A stretch of 19,943 bases of DNA from Gammaproteobacteria bacterium (lineage in GTDB: Bacteria; Pseudomonadota; Gammaproteobacteria; Steroidobacterales; Steroidobacteraceae). The notes under the pieces are model-generated. The model saw only the letters and a list, made by a program, of their open reading frames with translations, had not been told where the DNA came from and ran no database searches. Made by a program: the position numbers and the translations under genes. The stretch covers positions 1 through 19,943 of the forward strand of contig JAQGOE010000214.1 of NCBI GenBank assembly GCA_028293725.1. The letters run 5' to 3'. Positions 15,261 to 19,943 of the stretch are shown here, piece by piece (the first letter of the stretch is position 1; each line of letters starts with the position of its first letter).

Positions 15261-15847
15261 CGCGACAACTCGCAGATCCAGTTCACTTCCCAGGTTTTGC
15301 CGCCATCCGCTGAGAAGGATTGTTCCATCCGGGCGGAGTGCGGTGAGATGTCGGTCCAGACAAAGCGGACCAGGATCGCGCGCCCCTTATAGTCCTCCTG
15401 GTCGTAGAGCTCTCCCCGGTGGCCCGTGAACTCACCCACCATCGGTGGAGTTCCCAGCGTCCCTTTGTCGAGGTCGAGAAGATAGATGCTCCACTGATGC
15501 GACTCCGGGTTGTACAGCCGCAGGGTCTGCGCTTTGATGTGCAGGCTTTTGTCGCGACTCTCGACCGCGAACTCCTCGAAGTTGGCGTTGGAATCGAGGA
15601 GCTTCTTATGGTTCGAGATCCCGTCGTATTCGACCCAGTGGGTCGAGCCCGTCAGCCGCTCGGGCAAGCGCCGCACATGGGCTTTCCAGTCCCCGATCAG
15701 GAAGTCGAAGTCGTGCGCGCCGTCGTGCGGTGTTGCCGTTGGCTTGGCCGCCGGTTGGGTTGGCGCTGCGCTGGTTTGCAACCAGGGAATGACGGCCGCC
15801 GCCACGAGCAGCGCCAGGCGCCCGGACCTATGTCTTGTTGGTGTCAT
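15257..15847 (-). CDS. Secreted protein of unknown function (DUF1579-like)
   Basis: The 196-residue protein has a signal peptide (RLALLVAAAVIPWLQTSAA, cleavage near residue 28) and a Pro/Ala/Thr-rich linker before a compact domain. The domain opens with HDFDFLIGDWKAHVRRL, a pattern seen in a group of uncharacterised bacterial proteins annotated as DUF1579-like, and is probably rich in beta strands. No catalytic motif is recognisable. A strong ribosome site, AGGAGG, lies 8 nt before the ATG at 15847, so the start is well supported. It is convergent with the MocR gene, with their stop codons sharing bases. Function is not known and I do not infer one. Confidence 0.75.
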   Translation of the reverse strand: MTPTRHRSGRLALLVAAAVIPWLQTSAAPTQPAAKPTATPHDGAHDFDFLIGDWKAHVRRLPERLTGSTHWVEYDGISNHKKLLDSNANFEEFAVESRDKSLHIKAQTLRLYNPESHQWSIYLLDLDKGTLGTPPMVGEFTGHRGELYDQEDYKGRAILVRFVWTDISPHSARMEQSFSADGGKTWEVNWICELSR

Positions 15848-15940
15848 GTTCGAGCCTCCTGAGAGGCCTCACATACTAGAGACCGTGAAAAGGGCGGCAA
15901 GGGCCATTTACGCCGCACGCGCTAGGCCACTCGTGGCCTT

Positions 15941-16585
15941 TCAGCCGTGATGCAGCGAGAACTCCACCGGTACCATCGCTATGGCCGCGCGTGCGATTCC
16001 TCCATCGATGTAGGGCTTGAAGACCGCGCGCACCACTGCCTCGCGTGCCGCCTCATCCAAACGAGGATGTCCGCTCGATCGGTAGATATTTACGCTTTTC
16101 GCGTGACCCGACTCATCGATCAGCACACGCAGAATCACCAGCCCTTCTTCGAAGGAGCGCCGCGACTCGGTCGGGTAATGTGGCGCCGGTTGCTTCAGAT
16201 AGGCCACTTCTGACAGCGAGGGCGGCTCTGCGACTGACACCGGTTGAGACGCCGGGATGTGCTGGGATGGCGCGGCGGGAGCGGGCGGCTCTGCGCTCGC
16301 AGTGATGGCGGCCGCCTGTGGCTCCGGCGGAATAGGCACGTCGGGCACAGTCACCGACACCGGCTGCACTGTCGCCAACTTTGGATCCGATAGCACCCGC
16401 GTCGCGGGCTCGGAAGAGGGCTGCTCCAGGAAACTCACCACGATCGGTGGCGCTGCCTCGTTCACAGGCTTCATCAAAGTGCCGAGCGCGAGCAGCGCTA
16501 CGAACCCGACATGGGCGGCAATGATGGCGAGGCCGAATGCGCCACGCCGGGCCGAGCCCCCATAGGAATTCAAGTATCCCGCCAT
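15941..16585 (-). CDS. tonB: TonB-type energy transducer
   Basis: TonB proteins link the inner-membrane ExbBD proton motor to outer-membrane receptors. This 214-residue protein has one N-terminal membrane segment (about 15-36, FGLAIIAAHVGFVALLAL), a Pro/Ala-rich periplasmic spacer (VPDVPIPPEP, AEPPAPAAP) and a C-terminal TonB domain beginning APHYPTESRRSFEEG and including SSGHPRLDEAA and FKPYIDGG. Start 16585 lies just before the membrane segment; an in-frame ATG at 16639 falls inside the Fur-box-like sequence and is unlikely, although neither has a clear ribosome site. The gene is divergent from the siderophore receptor, so the two are probably co-regulated by iron. No exbB or exbD is in the window. 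Confidence 0.9.
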   Translation of the reverse strand: MAGYLNSYGGSARRGAFGLAIIAAHVGFVALLALGTLMKPVNEAAPPIVVSFLEQPSSEPATRVLSDPKLATVQPVSVTVPDVPIPPEPQAAAITASAEPPAPAAPSQHIPASQPVSVAEPPSLSEVAYLKQPAPHYPTESRRSFEEGLVILRVLIDESGHAKSVNIYRSSGHPRLDEAAREAVVRAVFKPYIDGGIARAAIAMVPVEFSLHHG

Positions 16586-16620
16586 AGGAGCCCAGTCTAC
16601 GGAAGCAACAACGCGATTGC

Positions 16621-16643
16621 AAATGATAATGATTCGCATTTAC
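16621..16643. promoter_or_regulatory. Fur-box-like operator between tonB and the siderophore receptor
   Basis: The sequence at 16625-16643 matches the 19-bp Fur consensus (GATAATGATAATCATTATC) at 14 of 19 positions by my count, and the wider site has AAATG...CATTT dyad ends (16621-16625 and 16637-16641). Its place between a divergent tonB and an iron-receptor operon is what is expected for a Fur repressor site. Binding is not tested. Confidence 0.75.
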
Positions 16644-16691
16644 GATATTGGTTCCGGCGATGTACAACAACACCTCGAGGCTCCAGGGTTT

Positions 16692-19091
16692 ATGTCTAAT
16701 TGCACTTCCCGATCGGTTCTGGCGGTCGCCGTCCATCTCGCGTTGAGCGGCGCCAGCCTGAGCGCCGTAGCTACCGAGCCGGGAGAGTCGGCCACGAACC
16801 CGACCTCTCCATCGACCCCGGCGTCCGGCACGGAAACACAACTCGGCAAGATCAGCGTCGACGCGGCGGTTGGCGAATTCAAAGTCGACCAGGCGCAATC
16901 GCCAAAATACACCGAGCCGCTGCGCGACACGGCGCAGACGGTCACCGTAATCCCCGCTGAGTTGATCCAACAGCAGGGCACGTTACTGTTGCGAGACGTA
17001 CTTCGCCAGAACGTGCCCGGAATTACCTTCGGCGCGGGAGAAGGGGGCAGTTACGGCGACAGTATCAACATCCGCGGTTTTACGGCGACGAACGACATCG
17101 CCGTGGATGGAGTGCGCCAGAGCGCGAATACGACTCACACGGATCCCTTCGACACCCAGGCGATCGAGGTCGTGCAGGGTACGAGCTCGGTCTATTCAGG
17201 AGTCGGGGCGCTCGGTGGCACCATCAACTTCGTCTCCAAACTCCCGACCGCCACGAACTTCTCGAATGTAAGCCTCGGCGCCGGCACGGCCGACTATGTT
17301 CGGGGCAACGCCGACGTCAACCACACGATAGGTGATCCGGATCTCGGCATGGCCTGGCGCGTCAACGCGATGGCTCATAGAAACGAAGTCGCCGACCGCG
17401 ACGTCACGGGCTACACGCGGTGGGGTATCGCGCCGTCATTCGCACTTGGCATCGGTACTCCGACGCGTCTCACCGTCACGTATGTTCACGAGCACGACCG
17501 GAACCTGCCCGAATACGGGATCCCTTTGCGCAATTTCGCGCCGGTGGCCGGAATCGATCGCGACAACTACTACGGCTTCAGCAATGTCGACGTGGAGAAG
17601 ATCGACGACGACGCGTTAACCGCGATCCTGACGCATGACTTCAATGCCCACGCGACCATCCGCAACCTGACACGCGCGGAGCAATACGATCGCTACAGCA
17701 TCACCGACGCCGCCGAGGGGCGCATCTGTCTCGCCCCGGGACAGTATCCCATCGGCACGAACCTGCAGGCGCCGGCCGCGACGTTACGCTGCGGAGCCGC
17801 CGGTGCGAGCCCGCTGGAAGGAGTGGGCGGCCCGACCTATACCCCGGGTGGTCCTATCGGCAACCTGCGTGACACCCGCAACCGGATATTGGCGAACCAG
17901 ACGGACCTGACACTGACCTTTCACACCGGGTTCATCGAGCATGCGGTCGTGGTCGGGGCCGCTTTCTCCAAGGAGCGCTACTGGCAGGCCATCGGCGGCG
18001 ATTACCGTAATCCCAACGGCAGCACCTATCTGCTGCTGCCTCAGCCGCTCTACGACCCCAACCACTATTTCACCCAGCCGCTAAATCTCACGGTCTCCGG
18101 CCGCGCCGACTCGACACTCACCGATGAAGCGGGATACGTCTTCGATACGCTGAAATTCCAGGATCATTGGCTGCTGGGAATCGGCGCGCGCTACGAGCAC
18201 GACAAGGCCAGCTATGAGAGTTGGACCGCAACGCCCGCGGCCGCCCTTAACACACCGCCCGGACCGCTCGCTCCGGCGGCCACCAATCCGCTGGTGAATG
18301 ACAACAATCTGCTCTCCTACCGCGGCACCCTGTTGTACAAGCCGGTGGAGGAGGCGAGTCTCTACTTCGCCTACGGTGATTCGAAACTGCCGTCGACTTC
18401 CACGGTGAACGGCAGCTGCACGACGAACTGCAATGTCGAACCGCAGGATGCCGTCACCTACGAGTTCGGCGCAAAGTGGGATCTCCTGAATGAGCAACTC
18501 GCCTTCACCGCGGCTGTGTTCCGCACCGACCGCACCAACTACCTGGTCGCCTCTGGCGATCCCAACGTGCCGGCGCAGCAGTTGGATGGCAAGGCCCGCG
18601 TCGACGGCGAGCAGCTCGGACTTGCGGGCAACATAACCCGCGAGTGGGCTGTATTCGCGAACTACGCGCACCTCAGAAGCGAGGTACTGCAAAGTGTGTC
18701 GGGCCACACCCTGGCATTGACGGGGATCGATGCGCAGAAGGGCAACGCGCTCGCGAACACCCCCGGGAATTCCGCCAATCTGTGGATGACCTACAAGCTG
18801 CCGCACGGTTTCACTGCCGGATATGGCGTGAATTACACGTCGTGGGTATGGGCGACCGCCAGCAACGCCGCGCCGACTGCGATCTACAACCGGGCAACCA
18901 TTCCCGGATTCGTTCTACACAACCTCATGGCGAGCTACACCGTGAATAAGCTCGTGAACATCCAGTTGAACGTGCTGAATCTATTCGACAAGGAATACTT
19001 CACACAGCTGCGCACGGTTTCCACGACGAGCGGTTGGGTCAATCCGGGAGCCGGCCGTACTGCGATCGTTTCGGCATTGTTCTCGTTCTGA
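16692..19091 (+). CDS. TonB-dependent siderophore receptor (catecholate, Fiu-like)
   Basis: The 799-residue protein has a signal peptide (SRSVLAVAVHLALSGASLSA, cleavage near residue 27) and a plug domain with PLRDTAQTVTVIP, LRDVLRQNVPGI, INIRGF and VEVVQGTSSVYSGVGALGG. This layout is typical of ferric siderophore receptors of the Fiu/CirA/PiuA kind, which take up catecholate iron complexes. The barrel ends in Phe (AIVSALFSF). Start 16692 places the signal peptide at the N-terminus and leaves the Fur-like site upstream; earlier ATGs lie inside that site. PiuC and PepSY genes follow in the same direction, an arrangement known from Pseudomonas and Xanthomonas iron loci. The ligand is inferred from family resemblance. 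Confidence 0.93.
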   Translation: MSNCTSRSVLAVAVHLALSGASLSAVATEPGESATNPTSPSTPASGTETQLGKISVDAAVGEFKVDQAQSPKYTEPLRDTAQTVTVIPAELIQQQGTLLLRDVLRQNVPGITFGAGEGGSYGDSINIRGFTATNDIAVDGVRQSANTTHTDPFDTQAIEVVQGTSSVYSGVGALGGTINFVSKLPTATNFSNVSLGAGTADYVRGNADVNHTIGDPDLGMAWRVNAMAHRNEVADRDVTGYTRWGIAPSFALGIGTPTRLTVTYVHEHDRNLPEYGIPLRNFAPVAGIDRDNYYGFSNVDVEKIDDDALTAILTHDFNAHATIRNLTRAEQYDRYSITDAAEGRICLAPGQYPIGTNLQAPAATLRCGAAGASPLEGVGGPTYTPGGPIGNLRDTRNRILANQTDLTLTFHTGFIEHAVVVGAAFSKERYWQAIGGDYRNPNGSTYLLLPQPLYDPNHYFTQPLNLTVSGRADSTLTDEAGYVFDTLKFQDHWLLGIGARYEHDKASYESWTATPAAALNTPPGPLAPAATNPLVNDNNLLSYRGTLLYKPVEEASLYFAYGDSKLPSTSTVNGSCTTNCNVEPQDAVTYEFGAKWDLLNEQLAFTAAVFRTDRTNYLVASGDPNVPAQQLDGKARVDGEQLGLAGNITREWAVFANYAHLRSEVLQSVSGHTLALTGIDAQKGNALANTPGNSANLWMTYKLPHGFTAGYGVNYTSWVWATASNAAPTAIYNRATIPGFVLHNLMASYTVNKLVNIQLNVLNLFDKEYFTQLRTVSTTSGWVNPGAGRTAIVSALFSF

Positions 19092-19104
19092 CCAGGGGTA
19101 TCCG

Positions 19105-19791
19105 ATGCTGTTACACGTCCCCCAGGTATTGAGTAAAAGCCAGGTGAGCGAATTCCGTGCGCGCCTCGCGAGCGCCGACTGGTCGGATGGGCGGATCACC
19201 GCCGGCCACCAGTCGGCCCTGGCCAAGCATAACTTGCAACTACGTGAGACCCACCCGATCGCGCGTGAGCTCGGTGCGACGGTCCTCGAGGCCCTGAATC
19301 TGAGCTCGTTGTTCTTCAGTGCTGCGCTGCCCCGGCACGTGTTTCCGCCGCTATTCAACTGCTACCGGGTAGGGAACGGCTTCGGCAACCATGTCGACAA
19401 CGCAATTCGCTACGACAGGACCACGCAGGCGGCGCCGCCGCTGCGCACCGACCTTTCCGCAACCTTGTTCCTTTCCTCACCCGACGAATACGACGGTGGC
19501 GAGCTCGTGATCGAAAATCCCGATGGCACCCACAGAGTCAAGTTACCGGCCGGTGACCTGGTGCTCTATCCGTCCACGAGCATCCACAGAGTCGAGCCCA
19601 TCACCCGCGGCGAGCGGTTGGCCTCGTTCTTCTGGGTGCAGAGCCTGCTGCGCGACGCTGGCGAGCGCCGCTTACTCTTCGATCTGGACGTGGCCATCCA
19701 GAAACTGAACCGTGATACGGCCACCCATCCTGCGATGGTCGAGTTGGTTGGCGTCTACCATAACCTGCTGCGGCGTTGGGCTGAAGTATGA
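19105..19791 (+). CDS. piuC: PiuC/YbiX-type PKHD Fe(II)/2-oxoglutarate-dependent hydroxylase
   Basis: The 228-residue protein matches the family length. Its iron-binding triad is H96-x-D98 (GNHVDNAIR) and H161 (SIHRVEP), and R171 is placed to bind 2-oxoglutarate. The opening MLLHVPQVLSKSQV and the segment DEYDGGELVIE are family landmarks. PiuC proteins are iron-regulated and sit next to siderophore receptors, but their substrate is not established. AGGGG lies shortly before the ATG, 13 bp after the receptor stop, so the two genes are co-transcribed. Its stop overlaps the start of the next gene (ATGA). Fur control through the upstream site is likely. Confidence 0.93.
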   Translation: MLLHVPQVLSKSQVSEFRARLASADWSDGRITAGHQSALAKHNLQLRETHPIARELGATVLEALNLSSLFFSAALPRHVFPPLFNCYRVGNGFGNHVDNAIRYDRTTQAAPPLRTDLSATLFLSSPDEYDGGELVIENPDGTHRVKLPAGDLVLYPSTSIHRVEPITRGERLASFFWVQSLLRDAGERRLLFDLDVAIQKLNRDTATHPAMVELVGVYHNLLRRWAEV

Positions 19792-19943
19792 GCACCGTGA
19801 GTCTGGAATCCACCGTCGCTTTGCGTCGCATGCGGGCGCATCGCTTGATCCGCAAGCTGCACTTGTGGATTGGGGCATGGGGCGCGATCGCCGCAGTGGT
19901 GTTCGGAATCACCGGCTTTCTGCAGAACCATCGGGGCGTAATG
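19788..19943 (+). CDS. PepSY-type iron-regulated membrane protein, cut by window edge
   Basis: Only the first 52 codons are present. The frame opens at an ATG overlapping the piuC stop and reads RKLHLWIGAWGAIAAVVFGITGF (first membrane segment, about residues 23-45), with basic residues before it. RKLHLW followed by a hydrophobic helix and TGF is the usual opening of PepSY-associated membrane proteins, which often follow receptor-PiuC pairs and include PiuB-like proteins. Family call rests on this short stretch and the gene order. Confidence 0.75.
   Translation, partial: MSTVSLESTVALRRMRAHRLIRKLHLWIGAWGAIAAVVFGITGFLQNHRGVM

Noticed and set aside
16617..16641. ATG/TTG start codons for tonB or the receptor inside the A/T-rich patch
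   Set aside because: They fall in the Fur-box-like operator; the downstream ATGs at 16585 and 16692 place the membrane segment and signal peptide correctly at the N-termini.
18081..18806. Minus-strand open frame of 241 codons inside the siderophore receptor
   Set aside because: Antisense to a clearly conserved receptor barrel, with no domain of its own.
1..19943. CRISPR arrays, tRNA or rRNA genes, insertion sequences or prophage genes
   Set aside because: No regularly spaced repeats, tRNA-like cloverleafs, transposase motifs or terminal inverted repeats were seen; the encapsulin has a capsid fold but is a cellular shell gene with a cargo partner.

Overview
The window is GC-rich, gene-dense DNA from a Gram-negative bacterium. 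Two TonB-dependent outer-membrane receptors, a TonB energy transducer, Sec- and Tat-type export signals and a CheZ phosphatase point to Proteobacteria. CheZ together with the receptor / PiuC / PepSY iron cluster favours the gamma class, perhaps a xanthomonad- or Steroidobacter-like lineage. That placement is inference; there is no rRNA, tRNA, CRISPR array or insertion sequence in the window to test it.

Layout. (1) 1-1480, minus strand: an IclR-type regulator followed closely by an exported lipase-like hydrolase that starts with GTG and runs off the left edge. (2) 1649-5374, plus strand: a Rieske ring-hydroxylating oxygenase and a TonB-dependent receptor, divergent from the IclR gene across an intergenic region with a repeated 11-bp motif. 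Together this looks like an uptake-and-oxidation locus for an unknown small molecule. (3) 5438-7460, minus strand: a threonine-dehydratase-like PLP enzyme, an intact cheZ and, directly upstream of cheZ, a 40-codon relic of cheY made of the first and last parts of the protein joined in frame. (4) 7834-10644, plus strand: a Tat-exported flavin amine/amino-acid oxidase, an overlapping diheme cytochrome c and an exported RidA-family protein. This reads as a periplasmic module that oxidises an amine or amino acid, passes electrons to cytochrome c and hydrolyses the imine product. (5) 10800-11804: an adenosine/adenine-deaminase-family protein with an altered active-site motif. (6) 11820-13683, minus strand: a DyP peroxidase carrying an encapsulin cargo tag, overlapping the encapsulin shell gene, with a divergent MocR-type regulator at 13773-15260. 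(7) 15257-15847: a secreted protein of unknown function. (8) 15941-19943: an iron-uptake locus with a divergent tonB and siderophore receptor around a Fur-box-like sequence, then a PiuC-type hydroxylase and the start of a PepSY-type membrane protein cut by the right edge.

Most worth a second look are the in-frame cheY deletion relic beside an intact cheZ, the oxidase / cytochrome c / exported RidA module, the MocR-flanked peroxidase nanocompartment, and the deaminase that lacks the usual HAGE motif.
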